Source: an uncultured Paracoccaceae bacterium (GTDB taxonomy: Bacteria > Pseudomonadota > Alphaproteobacteria > Rhodobacterales > Rhodobacteraceae). From it: a stretch of 64,000 nucleotides of DNA. Positions 37,486 through 46,504 of the stretch are shown here, one piece after another. The position numbers and the translations under genes are program-made. Position 1 is the first letter of the stretch, and every line of letters begins with the position of its first letter. Below the pieces are notes generated by a model that searched no databases, was not told the origin of the DNA, and saw only the letters and a list, made by a program, of their open reading frames with translations. The stretch spans positions 62,001-126,000 of the forward strand of contig CALSOO010000007.1 of the NCBI GenBank assembly GCA_943787985.1. The letters run 5' to 3'.

Positions 37486-38664
37486 CACCGCGCTGACACC
37501 TGCGAGTTTCGTCAGCCTGTGAGCTTCGGCTTCAAAAGCGGCTGCGCGTTTGTCGGTCCAGACCACCCCGTCTTCCGGCCAAAGTGCTTTGATGCGCAAG
37601 ACGTCCTCGTTGCGAAACGCTTTCATGTCCACGCGTCCGATCAGGCGATCGCCCTCGAGGATCGGAAAGACATAGTAACCGTATTTGCGTTTGGCTTCGG
37701 GGACGAACACTTCGATCCGGTAGGTGAAGCCAAACAATCGCTCTGCCCTGTTGCGATCCCTAAGGGCGGGGTCAAACGGGCTGAGGACGCGCAATCGTTT
37801 GGTCGGTGCGATGTCCAGTGCAGGGTCGTTGGCGATGCCGGGGCGCGCAAAGGCGGATTTGAGGTCCCCCTCTGCCCCTTGGACTTCGATCTGGACAATG
37901 TCCCCGCGATCAAGGTTTTGTTTGCACCAAACGCGCGCCTCTGCTGGTGAAATATGCGCCCAAAACGCAGCCAGTTCGCCGTGCGTCGCAAATCCGAGCC
38001 GATCAAGAGCTGCATTGCAACACCAGTCAATTGTTTGGGATTCATCGGGGGCATTGGCGGGGTCAATGATGGTTTGGTCCAACACGCGCTCTGTCAGGTC
38101 GTAGCGTTTTTTGAACCCGTCACGCCCCACAACAGTCAAAGCGCCACTGCGCCACAAATACTCGAGAGCGGTTTTGGATGGATGCCAGTCCCACCAGCCA
38201 CCGCTGCCTTTTTTCTCACCCTTGCCAACATCGGATGAACTGACAGGCCCTTCGGATTTGATTTGGTCGAGGACCGCTTGGAATTGCCCCTCAAATCCGG
38301 CGCGCCGTGCGGCACTCCAGCGTTTTTGCAGGGTTTGTGCATCGCGCAATCGCCGCAAATGCCAGACGGGGTAGAAGTCCAAGGGGATGACGGCCGCGTC
38401 ATGTGTCCAATGTTCGAACAATGCGCGGTCTTCTTCGTACAATGACTTGAGGTGGTTGGGGCGGTAGCGGGCCTTGCGCGAAAACAGGATCAGATCATGG
38501 GCGCGGGCGACTGTGTTGATGCTGTCGAGTTGAACAAACCCCAAACGGGTGATCACGTCGAGCAACGCAGAACCTTGGGAGTCGCCTTGTGGTGCATCAC
38601 TCAACAAATGCCGATGCAAAAAGATGCGCCGGGCCGCTCGATTTTCGAGGGTAAAGAGGCTCAC
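37447..38664 (-). CDS. YcaQ-type winged-helix DNA glycosylase
   Basis: The 405-residue protein fits the HTH_42/YcaQ family, whose members unhook DNA interstrand crosslinks. It has the catalytic QLD motif in LGFVQLDSINTVARAHDL and the companion EHWTHDAAVIPLDFYP and YYVFPILEGDRLIGRVDMK. It starts with GTG at 38664, sharing bases with the stop of the LacI regulator gene (GTGA), so it is coupled to it. A link between this repair gene and a sugar-type repressor is unexpected and may be only positional. Confidence 0.88.
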   Translation of the reverse strand: MSLFTLENRAARRIFLHRHLLSDAPQGDSQGSALLDVITRLGFVQLDSINTVARAHDLILFSRKARYRPNHLKSLYEEDRALFEHWTHDAAVIPLDFYPVWHLRRLRDAQTLQKRWSAARRAGFEGQFQAVLDQIKSEGPVSSSDVGKGEKKGSGGWWDWHPSKTALEYLWRSGALTVVGRDGFKKRYDLTERVLDQTIIDPANAPDESQTIDWCCNAALDRLGFATHGELAAFWAHISPAEARVWCKQNLDRGDIVQIEVQGAEGDLKSAFARPGIANDPALDIAPTKRLRVLSPFDPALRDRNRAERLFGFTYRIEVFVPEAKRKYGYYVFPILEGDRLIGRVDMKAFRNEDVLRIKALWPEDGVVWTDKRAAAFEAEAHRLTKLAGVSAVSFEDKWLRLGGP

Positions 38665-39713
38665 ACCCGACGGTTGCGACGCAGGGTGTCGCCGTAACTG
38701 ATGGTTGGGGTCAGGGTCTTATGAACCGGCGTCTGATCCGCACCATCGACGTTGCGATCGACAATGATTTGGGCAGCAGCGCGTCCGATTTCCAAACGGC
38801 AGGCATCCATCGTGGCCAGTTGACGCGGCAGGCCTTGCAAGAGTTCAACATCGTTGAACCCCGCCAACCCGATTTGTCCCGGAATATCGACACCTTGATC
38901 CAGCAGATGCAGTAATCCACCTGCGCCAATCATGTCGTTGGAATAATAGAGGAAATCTAGATCAGGATTGGCGCTCAGCATGTCCTGTGTCATCTCCCGC
39001 CCTTTGGCGAGGGCTGATCCACCGACGTAAAACGCACGTGCTTCAATCTCTACGCCGGCCTTTGCCAATCCTTCGGTGAGCCCTTCAAAGCGTTTGCGCG
39101 CACGGTGGTCCAGCGGCATTTTGGTGCCCATAAACCCGATGTGTTCGTACCCTTGTTTCAGGATCGCCTTGGCCATCTTCCTCCCGGCACGTCTGTGTGA
39201 AATGCCAACCATCGCGTCCACTGGACGGCCATCGGTGTCCATGATTTCCACAACAGGAATGCCTGCGTTCTGCATCATCGCGCGGGAGGCATCCGTGTGC
39301 TCCAAGCCCGCCATGATCACGCCCGAGGGGCGCCACGACAGCATCTCGTACAAGACGCGTTCTTCTTTTTCGGGCATGTAATCGCTCACGCCGACGACAG
39401 GTTGCAAGGCGGTGTCTTCAAACACTTGATTGATGCCGTTGAGGACTTCGGGAAAGACCATGTTTGACAGGGACGGAATGATGATCGCGACCAGATTGAC
39501 TCGTTGGGACGCAAGTGAGCCTGCGATCTGGTTGGGCACATAGCCAAGGTCTTTGGCCGCCGCGAGCACCCGCTTGCGCGTCGCATCCGAAACGTCCCCC
39601 CGATTGCGCAAGACGCGGCTGACTGTCATTTCCGACACTCCGGAAGCTTCCGAAACATCACGAAGGGTTAGCGGGCGTTTTGTTGGGGTGCTCAAGCGGG
39701 ACTTCCTATTCAT
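38661..39713 (-). CDS. LacI-family transcriptional regulator
   Basis: The 350-residue protein has an N-terminal HTH (LTLRDVSEASGVSEMTVSRVLRN) and a periplasmic-binding-protein-like ligand domain (LVAIIIPSLSNMVFPEVLNG, GLAGFNDVEL). It resembles the GntR (gluconate-type) branch. The ligand and target genes are not shown by context; no sugar genes flank it. It is the first gene in a two-gene unit with the YcaQ-like glycosylase. Confidence 0.9.
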   Translation of the reverse strand: MNRKSRLSTPTKRPLTLRDVSEASGVSEMTVSRVLRNRGDVSDATRKRVLAAAKDLGYVPNQIAGSLASQRVNLVAIIIPSLSNMVFPEVLNGINQVFEDTALQPVVGVSDYMPEKEERVLYEMLSWRPSGVIMAGLEHTDASRAMMQNAGIPVVEIMDTDGRPVDAMVGISHRRAGRKMAKAILKQGYEHIGFMGTKMPLDHRARKRFEGLTEGLAKAGVEIEARAFYVGGSALAKGREMTQDMLSANPDLDFLYYSNDMIGAGGLLHLLDQGVDIPGQIGLAGFNDVELLQGLPRQLATMDACRLEIGRAAAQIIVDRNVDGADQTPVHKTLTPTISYGDTLRRNRRV

Positions 39714-39804
39714 TCGTGCGGAATGGTACCGCGATCAGTGCGCGCAATACAAGCCAACTGAGGCAGATGACAAACAAGTTGGCTTCCTTTAAGAATTGGC
39801 GCGT

Positions 39805-39881
39805 GGCCCCGTGGCTCAACTGGATAGAGCAGCCCCCTCCTAAGGGGCAGGTTATTGGTTCGAATCCAATCGGGGTCACCA
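39805..39881 (+). tRNA. tRNA-Arg (anticodon CCU)
   Basis: The 77-nt cloverleaf has acceptor arm GGCCCCG paired with CGGGGTC, D arm GCTC/GAGC, anticodon loop CTCCTAA on a GCCCC/GGGGC stem, the T arm with GGTTCGAATCC, and an encoded CCA. The CCU anticodon reads AGG. It is the probable attachment site of the integrated element to its right. Confidence 0.95.
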
Positions 39882-40048
39882 AAACTGCCAATAAATACAG
39901 GGCATTGCGCTCTCTTCGCTTGTCCGCTTAGCAAGATCATGCAGGATTTTGCAGCTTCTGTACGGGAACATGTAAAGAACACCGGTACAAAACCCGTACA
40001 GTCCGATTCAGCTTGTGAAGAATCCCGCCGACACTACGAACAGAAAAA

Positions 40049-40077
40049 TCCCGGCTCGGCGGCAACCGAAACCGGGA
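40049..40077. terminator. Hairpin, terminator-like
   Basis: TCCCGG and CCGGGA flank an inner CGG/CCG stem. On the minus strand the hairpin is followed by TTTTT, so it would stop leftward transcription before the tRNA. On the plus strand only a mixed T-rich stretch follows. Confidence 0.5.
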
Positions 40078-40159
40078 TCAAATCTTTATCAAAAGCGTCC
40101 AGCTTTCTCGTCTTTCATACCATCGAGAGCAACCCTTCGTCCAGTGGCGAGGTGCATTC

Positions 40160-41260
40160 ATGACCCAGCATCTTACTCATTGCGGTTTGCCTGTGGGTGT
40201 AACTCGCTGGCAGTTCCTCGGACTGATCCAAACTGCTCGCAGGCAATTGGGATTTACCAAGGGTGCAGTTGCATATCTGAAAGTCGCCATAAGCTGCACA
40301 CAAGATGAGGACTTCAAGGCAGGCCGCATCTGTGCGTTTTGGACGTCAGTGACGAAAATCGCTGGTCGGGCAGAGCTCGATCGGCGTCAGGTTGCGCGGA
40401 TCGAGGCCGACCTAATCGAGCGTGGCTTTCTAGGCAAATCAGCTTCAGATCACAGCCGCAGAGGCGGATCGCGGAAAGAGGGAGCAATCGGGCACGAGTT
40501 CGGAATCAACCTCGCCCCCCTCATTAACCGGGCTAGCGAAATTCAGACAGCGGCACGGAAAGCAATGTTCGAAGAAAACGAGAGCGACCGGCTTCGTGCA
40601 CAAATTAGGAAATTGTTTGGCGACATTCGAAAGCTTCGAGTGGATGGCGCGTGCGAGGCAGCAAGCAATGTACTTCCCAACAGCCGCCCGTCGACCATCC
40701 AGTGTTTTAATCGCCTCAAGCGAGTAGCCGAGGCTCTAGAGGCGGTCTGGAAAGACTTTTCGGCAGAAGCCAGTAGGGGTGAAAAGTCCCACCAGTGCGA
40801 CATTTCACCCTCACTCAATACAGTTAAAGAAAAGAAATCTAAAACCTGTAGCAGCGCGAAAGCTGTTGACCAGCGACCGCTTGCAACAAGACCTGCGCAA
40901 GCGGCGCTGCTGGCGGGCAGAGAGCTATCTGAAATGATCGCGCTTTATGCTGAGGGCTTAGATCCCGGACGACCACTTACATGGCCAGCTATTGAGATGG
41001 CGGCGCGAGATCGAGCATATCAGCTAGGTGTTTCAACTAGCCTTTGGCAACGATTCTGCGATGAATTGGGGTGCAGTCAAACGGCACTATGCCTGCTGGT
41101 TGCAGATCGAAATTCTGAGAGGGGCGGTCGATTTCAAGTGCGAAATCCGGCGGCAGCCTTTGTGGGGATGGCTCGGCAGCAAGCGCGGCAAGGTGCAGTG
41201 CTTTCAGCACTCCTCGGTGAGCTTATCGACGCAGCTAAGGTCAACGACGATGCAGGTTGA
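40160..41260 (+). CDS. RepC-like plasmid replication initiator
   Basis: The 366-residue protein matches the layout of RepC of alphaproteobacterial repABC plasmids. The N-terminal winged-helix region has KVAISCTQDEDFKAGRIC, LDRRQVARIEADLIERGFLG, DHSRRGGSRK and EFGINLAPLINRASEI. A coiled segment follows, then a C-terminal domain with RPLTWPAIEMAA, LGVSTSLWQRFCDELG and NPAAAFVGMARQQARQGAV. No repA or repB partner is present, so this is a solo initiator. In repABC plasmids the origin often lies inside repC. On an integrated element it is probably a relic of a plasmid form or helps transient replication. Confidence 0.75.
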   Translation: MTQHLTHCGLPVGVTRWQFLGLIQTARRQLGFTKGAVAYLKVAISCTQDEDFKAGRICAFWTSVTKIAGRAELDRRQVARIEADLIERGFLGKSASDHSRRGGSRKEGAIGHEFGINLAPLINRASEIQTAARKAMFEENESDRLRAQIRKLFGDIRKLRVDGACEAASNVLPNSRPSTIQCFNRLKRVAEALEAVWKDFSAEASRGEKSHQCDISPSLNTVKEKKSKTCSSAKAVDQRPLATRPAQAALLAGRELSEMIALYAEGLDPGRPLTWPAIEMAARDRAYQLGVSTSLWQRFCDELGCSQTALCLLVADRNSERGGRFQVRNPAAAFVGMARQQARQGAVLSALLGELIDAAKVNDDAG

Positions 41261-41447
41261 TACATCGCAAGCAAGGCATCATTATTTTCAATTGGCAGCG
41301 GATATAACGACCGCAAGAACTCGCCCGAATGGCCCCCACATGGCAGGTGAGGGAGAGGTCTTGCAGCCGCCAACGGGGGCTTCGATCTGGTGCAGATCGG
41401 CGGCGCAGCCGCTTGGTTGGGTGCAGGGGCGCAGCGCCTTGCCCGGC

Positions 41448-41464
41448 GAGTTGTTTATCAACTC
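41448..41464. repeat. Inverted repeat upstream of the relaxase, candidate oriT element
   Basis: GAGTTG-N5-CAACTC is a perfect 6-bp hairpin 46 bp before the relaxase start. Mobilisation relaxases usually nick beside such a repeat just upstream of their own gene. The nick site cannot be named from sequence. Confidence 0.3.
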
Positions 41465-41509
41465 AATAGTCGGTCCATATTGTGTTTCTTTTGGCTGGGG
41501 CAGTTGATC

Positions 41510-42124
41510 ATGTCTGGTCCTCAATTTTTACACCTCCAAAGCTTCTCACGCAAACCGAACAAGATCGGCCAGAGCGTTCAACAAGTCTTGGACGAAGCGG
41601 CTCGGGAGTCGGAGTTTTCCATGCATGTCGACGGTCCGAAACCACCAAATCTGATTTATGGCATGCCGCCTCAACGCGTGCGTAAGAAGCATGATGAACT
41701 CGTAGCGGCTGGGTATGTTGAGGCCACGTTGAAGGATGGGACTATCGCAAGGCGAGGCATTCGGAAGGACCGTCACACCCTGTTAACTGCAGTCGCCTCA
41801 TATCCATTGCTGACTGAGCAGATCGCGGACGGTTCCGCTGATCGATTGGAATACGAACGCTGGATTGAACTGAATATCAGATGGTTGAAAGAAATGTTTG
41901 GCGACAGACTTTTATCGGTGGTTGAGCATGTGGATGAGAAACATCCGCACATCCACGCGTTCATTTTGCCTCTGGGCGATGCCAGTTGTTCAGCCCGTCA
42001 CCTGAACCCAGCTTGGCAGGTAAAAGAAGAGGCCGAAGCGTTGGCCAGAGAAAGTGGCAAATGTAAAACGCGGAGCAATAATGGGCCACAGAAACGACTG
42101 CTTAGCGCGGTTGTAGCGGAGTAA
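41510..42124 (+). pseudogene. MobV-type relaxase, 3' end replaced by IS21 insertion
   Basis: The open frame gives about 200 residues from MSGPQFLHLQSFSRKPN. The relaxase metal site is visible in VVEHVDEKHPHIHAFIL, the HxDExxPHxH pattern of Mob_Pre/MobV proteins. The last few residues are encoded by the IS21 left end, and no continuation of the protein was found beyond the IS right end, so the C-terminal half is lost. The nicking domain is largely present, but function is doubtful. Start ATG 41510 has GGGG 11 bases upstream. Confidence 0.75.
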
Positions 42125-42167
42125 AAGTCCGCCAGTTTGTGCCCTTCGAGTTATCGGAGGGCGGGAG

Positions 42168-43667
42168 ATGTATTCTGTGGATATTTATAGTCGTGTGCGC
42201 CGTGCGTGTTTGAAGGACGGTATGTCTGTTCGTGCGGCGGCCCGTTATTTCAACAAGGACCGCAAGACGATAGCGAAGATGCTGCGTCATGCTTTGCCGC
42301 CAGGGTATCGCCGTTCAGAAGCCCCACGGCGACCAACGCTTGATGGTTATGTCGGTGTCATTGATGAGATTTTGCGGACGGATAAAGCCCTGATCAAAAA
42401 GCAGCGGCACACCGCGAAGCGGATTTTTGAACGGTTGCGCGACGAACACGGATACGCAGGCAGCCTGACCACGGTGACCTATTACGTGCGCGAACAAAAG
42501 CGACGCACCAAAGAAGTGTTTGTACCGCTGTCGCATCGGCCAGGGCACGCGCAAGTGGACTTTGGCGAGACACTTGGGGTGATTGGCGGCGTAGAATGCA
42601 AGATCCACTTCTTTGTGATGAGTTTACCGCATTCGGATGCGGTGTTTGTGAAGGGATATCCTGCTGAGACGACCGAGGCGTTTTGCGATGGCCACGTGTC
42701 GGCCTTTGCTTTCTTCGGCGGCATTCCCCAATCCATTCTCTACGATAACACCAAGATCGCCGTGGCGCGGATTCTGGGTGAGCGCACCCGTGTCCGGACG
42801 CGTCGGTTCACAGAGTTGCAGTCGCACTACCTGTTTGATGACAAGTTTGGGCGGCCCGCTCGCGGGAACGACAAAGGCAATGTTGAGGGGATGGTTGGTT
42901 ACACACGTCGCAACTTCATGGTGCCCGCGCCGCGTTATGACAGCTTTGATGATCTGAACGCCCATCTGGAAGAGAAATGTTTGGCGCGTCAGGGCGATAC
43001 GTTGCGCGGCCATGACATGTCCATCGGTAAGCGTTTGATGTCCGACTTGGATGCGCTGATGGGATTGCCCGTCGCAGAATATGAAGCCTGCGATCATGTC
43101 AGTACACGGGCAACCTCGATCTCGATGGTGCGATATCGCGGCAATGATTACTCTGTGCCGGTGGCGTATGCGCATCACGACGTCCATGTGCGTGGCTTTG
43201 TGCATGAGGTCCTGATCGGTTGCGGCAATGAGGTGATTGCACGACACGAACGATCCTATGCATCCGCAGATATGATCTTCGACCCGCTCCACTTTTTGCC
43301 TTTGATTGAACAAAAGGTTGGTGCATTGGATCAGGCCGCGCCGTTACAGGGCTGGGATTTGCCAGATGTCTTCGCGACCCTGCACCGGCTGCTCGAAGCC
43401 CGAATGGGCAAACCGGGCAAGCGGGAATACGTGCAAGTTCTGCGCCTTTTGGAAACCTTCGAGGTCGACGTCGTGCAGGGTGCAATCAGCCATGCCATTG
43501 ATCTGGGTGCGATCGGTTATGACGCTGTTAAACATCTTGTGCTGTGTCGGGTCGAAAAGCGACCACCACGGCTGGATTTGGACTTCTATCCGTATTTGCC
43601 CAAGGCCAATGTGGGCACAACCCGCCCGGCCAGCTACATGAGCCTGATGGGAGGGACAGCGGCATGA
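42168..43667 (+). CDS. istA: IS21-family transposase IstA
   Basis: The 499-residue protein has an N-terminal HTH (MSVRAAARYFNKDRKTIAKM). Its DDE integrase core has Asp in GHAQVDFGETLG, Asp in SILYDNTKIAV and Glu in KGNVEGMVGYTRR. It ends in the usual basic and proline-containing tail. It appears intact. A GGAGGGCGGGAG stretch precedes the ATG. The stop overlaps the istB start (ATGA), as is usual in the family. Confidence 0.95.
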   Translation: MYSVDIYSRVRRACLKDGMSVRAAARYFNKDRKTIAKMLRHALPPGYRRSEAPRRPTLDGYVGVIDEILRTDKALIKKQRHTAKRIFERLRDEHGYAGSLTTVTYYVREQKRRTKEVFVPLSHRPGHAQVDFGETLGVIGGVECKIHFFVMSLPHSDAVFVKGYPAETTEAFCDGHVSAFAFFGGIPQSILYDNTKIAVARILGERTRVRTRRFTELQSHYLFDDKFGRPARGNDKGNVEGMVGYTRRNFMVPAPRYDSFDDLNAHLEEKCLARQGDTLRGHDMSIGKRLMSDLDALMGLPVAEYEACDHVSTRATSISMVRYRGNDYSVPVAYAHHDVHVRGFVHEVLIGCGNEVIARHERSYASADMIFDPLHFLPLIEQKVGALDQAAPLQGWDLPDVFATLHRLLEARMGKPGKREYVQVLRLLETFEVDVVQGAISHAIDLGAIGYDAVKHLVLCRVEKRPPRLDLDFYPYLPKANVGTTRPASYMSLMGGTAA

Positions 43668-44416
43668 CCGACGCGCCTCAAATCCTGCTGCATCACCACC
43701 TCAAGACATTGCGTTTGCCGACGTTCAAAGGAGAGTACGCAAAGCAAGCACAGCTTTGTGCCGCCGAGAACAAAGACCACGTCCAATATCTGGCGCGGCT
43801 ATGTGAGATGGAGCTGATTGACCGCGAACGGCGAATGATTGAACGGCGCATCAAGGCCGCCAAGTTCCCCAGCACCAAAAGTCTGGACAGCTTTGACTTC
43901 AAGATAATGCCCAGCCTGAACAAGCCTCTGACCATGGAGCTGGCGCGGTGTGAGTATATGGATCGCAGAGAAAACATCATCGCCCTTGGACCATCAGGGA
44001 CTGGCAAAACACATATCGCTTTGGGGCTTGGATTGGCCGCATGCCAAAGAGGGCTGAAGGTGCGCTTCACGACGGCTGCGGCATTGGTCCATGACCTGAT
44101 CGAGGCGCAAGATGAGCGAAGGTTGCAACGCCTGCAGAAACAACTCACCAGTCAAAACCTGTTGATCATCGACGAGTTGGGCTTCGTGCCGCTCAGCAAA
44201 TCTGGCGCGGAGCTCCTCTTCGAGGTCATATCCCAATGCTATGAGCGCGGATCCATCATCATCACATCAAATCTGCCCTTCGACGAATGGACTGAAGTCT
44301 TCGGCTCCGAGCGCCTGACCGGCGCATTGCTGGATCGCTTGACCCACCACGTCCACATTCTCGAGATGAACGGCGAAAGTTACCGTCTCAAACACAGCCG
44401 CAGCAAGCAAAAGTAA
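43664..44416 (+). CDS. istB: IS21-family helper ATPase IstB
   Basis: This 250-residue AAA+ ATPase is related to DnaC. Walker A reads LGPSGTGKTHIALGLG and Walker B NLLIIDELGFVPLS, followed by SIIITSNLPFDEW and RLTGALLDRLTHH. It directs IstA to target DNA. The open frame is full length and the IS may still be active. Confidence 0.96.
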   Translation: MTDAPQILLHHHLKTLRLPTFKGEYAKQAQLCAAENKDHVQYLARLCEMELIDRERRMIERRIKAAKFPSTKSLDSFDFKIMPSLNKPLTMELARCEYMDRRENIIALGPSGTGKTHIALGLGLAACQRGLKVRFTTAAALVHDLIEAQDERRLQRLQKQLTSQNLLIIDELGFVPLSKSGAELLFEVISQCYERGSIIITSNLPFDEWTEVFGSERLTGALLDRLTHHVHILEMNGESYRLKHSRSKQK

Positions 44417-44442
44417 TCAAAGCTCTATCCAGATCAAAATAA

Positions 44443-44462
44443 TGTTGGCCAAAGGGCCAACA
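44443..44462. terminator. Hairpin after istB
   Basis: TGTTGGCC-AAAG-GGCCAACA forms an 8-bp perfect stem 26 bases past the istB stop. There is no long T-run after it. It could end IS transcription or shield the transposase from outside reading. Confidence 0.45.
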
Positions 44463-44580
44463 TGCGCTTTGGCACGCGTTAGCTATATGGGGAGCACTCG
44501 CGCCAAAGCGCACAAAAAGCGATAGCTCAGTGGACCCGTTTTAAGCCGCGACTTGGCCCCTTTTTACTCTGCGATTGACA

Positions 44581-44901
44581 GGTGTGCAAATTGATCCTTT
44601 TGGTTGGTTTCATGACTCATGAATATTGTCGGATGAGAGATTGTAGCTAGTTGGGAGATGCGCGGTCCTATTGCAGTCAAGAACGGATCAAGAAACCAAA
44701 CTACTACTATCAGTCGAATAGCTGCACTTGAGTACTAGATTTGGTGCTAACTGGTCGTCAACAGTTTCGTTCACACGGTAGGATCAAGAGTGGATCAAGA
44801 AAAAATACTAAGCTGATCTAACGCTAAGCTATTGAAAACGTGTCTTACAATGGATTGTAAAGAGCATCAGCACCGCTCAGGATCAAGAGTGGATCAAGAA
44901 A
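44581..44901. other. Intergenic stretch with iteron-like repeats, no gene
   Basis: This 321-bp AT-rich gap lies between the IS right end and the AlbA-type gene. It contains three spaced copies of a direct repeat (annotated separately). No reading frame with a ribosome site or family features was seen. Confidence 0.5.
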
Positions 44902-44902
44902 C
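44674..44902 (+). repeat. Three spaced iteron-like direct repeats
   Basis: The unit GGATCAAGAGTGGATCAAGA followed by AA occurs exactly at 44781-44802 and 44880-44901, and as a diverged copy (TCAAGAACGGATCAAGAAA core) at about 44674-44695. Start-to-start distances are about 107 and 99 bp. Each unit is itself a doublet of GATCAAGA. The third copy abuts the stop codon of the leftward AlbA-type gene. Spaced doublets like this resemble replication iterons or regulator sites; the role here is inferred. Confidence 0.6.
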
Positions 44903-46377
44903 TAGTGCCACCAAGGATGGTACCCCGCACGTGGATGATCTTCGTCAGCATACTTGATAAGACCAGTATCCATAGCTTTGCGGATCACTGTGGTGGCTTG
45001 TGCAGCGTTCTTTGCATCAATGCCAAGGCGCTCACAAAGCGTTGCATTTCGCATGCGTTCACCCGCCATAGACTTGAGAACTGCGTGGAAATAACAAGCC
45101 CTGACGCGCTCCTCTGCTGTCATTTCTGCAAATGTTCGCGGCCCATACAGTACAACCTGCATTGAGTCTGCATTTGCCTTCAAAAGAGGTGCAGGAAGTT
45201 GGAACACCTCAACCTCGCGGAACACTTTATCCAATCCACTGCCCTGCTCTTCGCACATCCCCATACGACGCATAAGTGATGCGATTGCTTCATTGCGAGA
45301 CCGAGGGGGAAGGTCGATCATGCGATTTGTATCAACCAATGGGCAGCCAGGATTAGTTATCTCAAGCCGGTCAGAAAATAGTTCAATCAGTGGGCCTGCA
45401 CCTGTGATCGTCATGTCTTGGTGTATCAGCGCGTTAGCCACTAACTCCCGAACGGACAGTTGTGGAAATAGCGGATGCGCCTCCCGCAGTGCTTGGCCGA
45501 TGAGTTCGTTCTGAGGCAACAGACCGTTGATGTAACCCAATAAACCTTCAAAGCCAGATGCATATCCTTTCTGACCATCACGCCTGTGCGTGACCGTTGT
45601 CGTTCTATCGGTGCCTTCGTATTTCACAAACCGCACGGCTTTCCGCGCAAGACTGCCATCGAACAAGGTCATATCGGCTGCAAAAAGAATTGCACCGAGG
45701 TTCAAAATATTCCAGCGATCACCGACATCCTTTTTGATCAATCGATCAGCCTCAAGCTTCTCAAGAATATGCTGCCGATTGTCTGGTAGTGGTTGCTTGG
45801 TCAGCGTGAAATATGCTGCATAGTCAATCTCTGACAAAACAGTATCCGAGGTAACGTAGGTCTTGGCGTTTCCATGCTCCCACGTGTAAGGCCGCATCTT
45901 TTCAATAAGCGCCTGGTAACGGTGCTGATCATCCGTCAGCTTCGGTGTTGCGCTACCAACACGAATGTAGGGTATTCCCTCGAAGCATGTGGGCGCAGTA
46001 GTCGGCGCTGGGATTTCCAATAGAATGAGGTTCCCACTCGGGTGAGCAACCCGGCGGAATTGCAGAACCGGAGCGGGACTGAGTTTTTGCTTTAGCCAAA
46101 ACTCAAAGACCTGATTTCCAACAGTCTTGGTAAAAGGGTCGAAGCTTGTACCAACAACATCATGAGTACCATCAGCAATACCCCAGACAAGGAACGCACT
46201 TTCTTTTCCCTCCAATCGCGCTGAATTTGAAAGAGCCGAAATCAGGCAGCCGATCTTGTTCTGGTCGCCAAGGCTAGTCTTGAATTCAAGCCAAGGCGTC
46301 TCAGCAAGCTGAGCCCTAAGATCATTTATCAAGTCTATATCGCGTTCTAGTGACACTGGGTAACTCCTTAGTGCCAC
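44902..46377 (-). CDS. Schlafen/AlbA_2 and HATPase_c_4 domain protein
   Basis: The 491-residue protein has an N-terminal AlbA_2 putative nucleic-acid-binding domain (ETPWLEFKTSLGDQNKIGC, FLVWGIADGTHDVVGT, YIRVGSATPKL). A GHKL-type ATPase-like region follows, with ELVANALIHQDMTITG as N box and GMCEEQGSGLDKVF further on. Its C-terminus is a winged-helix-like segment. Such proteins are often called putative transcription regulators or RecG-like and are common cargo of mobile elements. A role in element control or host defence is possible but not shown. It lies alone, 127 bp from the next gene. Confidence 0.75.
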   Translation of the reverse strand: MALRSYPVSLERDIDLINDLRAQLAETPWLEFKTSLGDQNKIGCLISALSNSARLEGKESAFLVWGIADGTHDVVGTSFDPFTKTVGNQVFEFWLKQKLSPAPVLQFRRVAHPSGNLILLEIPAPTTAPTCFEGIPYIRVGSATPKLTDDQHRYQALIEKMRPYTWEHGNAKTYVTSDTVLSEIDYAAYFTLTKQPLPDNRQHILEKLEADRLIKKDVGDRWNILNLGAILFAADMTLFDGSLARKAVRFVKYEGTDRTTTVTHRRDGQKGYASGFEGLLGYINGLLPQNELIGQALREAHPLFPQLSVRELVANALIHQDMTITGAGPLIELFSDRLEITNPGCPLVDTNRMIDLPPRSRNEAIASLMRRMGMCEEQGSGLDKVFREVEVFQLPAPLLKANADSMQVVLYGPRTFAEMTAEERVRACYFHAVLKSMAGERMRNATLCERLGIDAKNAAQATTVIRKAMDTGLIKYADEDHPRAGYHPWWH

Positions 46378-46504
46378 GTCAGTACCGCAATTCCTGGATC
46401 ATTTCCAGCGAACTACCACGGTTATTGATACACACAAATTGTAGTGTTGAACTGGTGAAACTAACTCGTTTATGGACGAACGTTACTGATTTAACGACTT
46501 TTTC

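Larger units (their letters stand above)
42112..44580 (+). mobile_element. IS21-family insertion sequence
   Basis: The element of about 2.47 kb contains istA and istB. The left end begins TGTAGCGGAGTAAAAGTCC. The right end, read inward on the minus strand, begins TGTCAATCGCAGAGTAAAAA. Both start TGT and share GAGTAAAA followed by a GCCA-type segment, as expected of imperfect terminal repeats. A clean target duplication was not seen (only GGT on each side), so the borders are accurate to a few bases. Confidence 0.8.
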
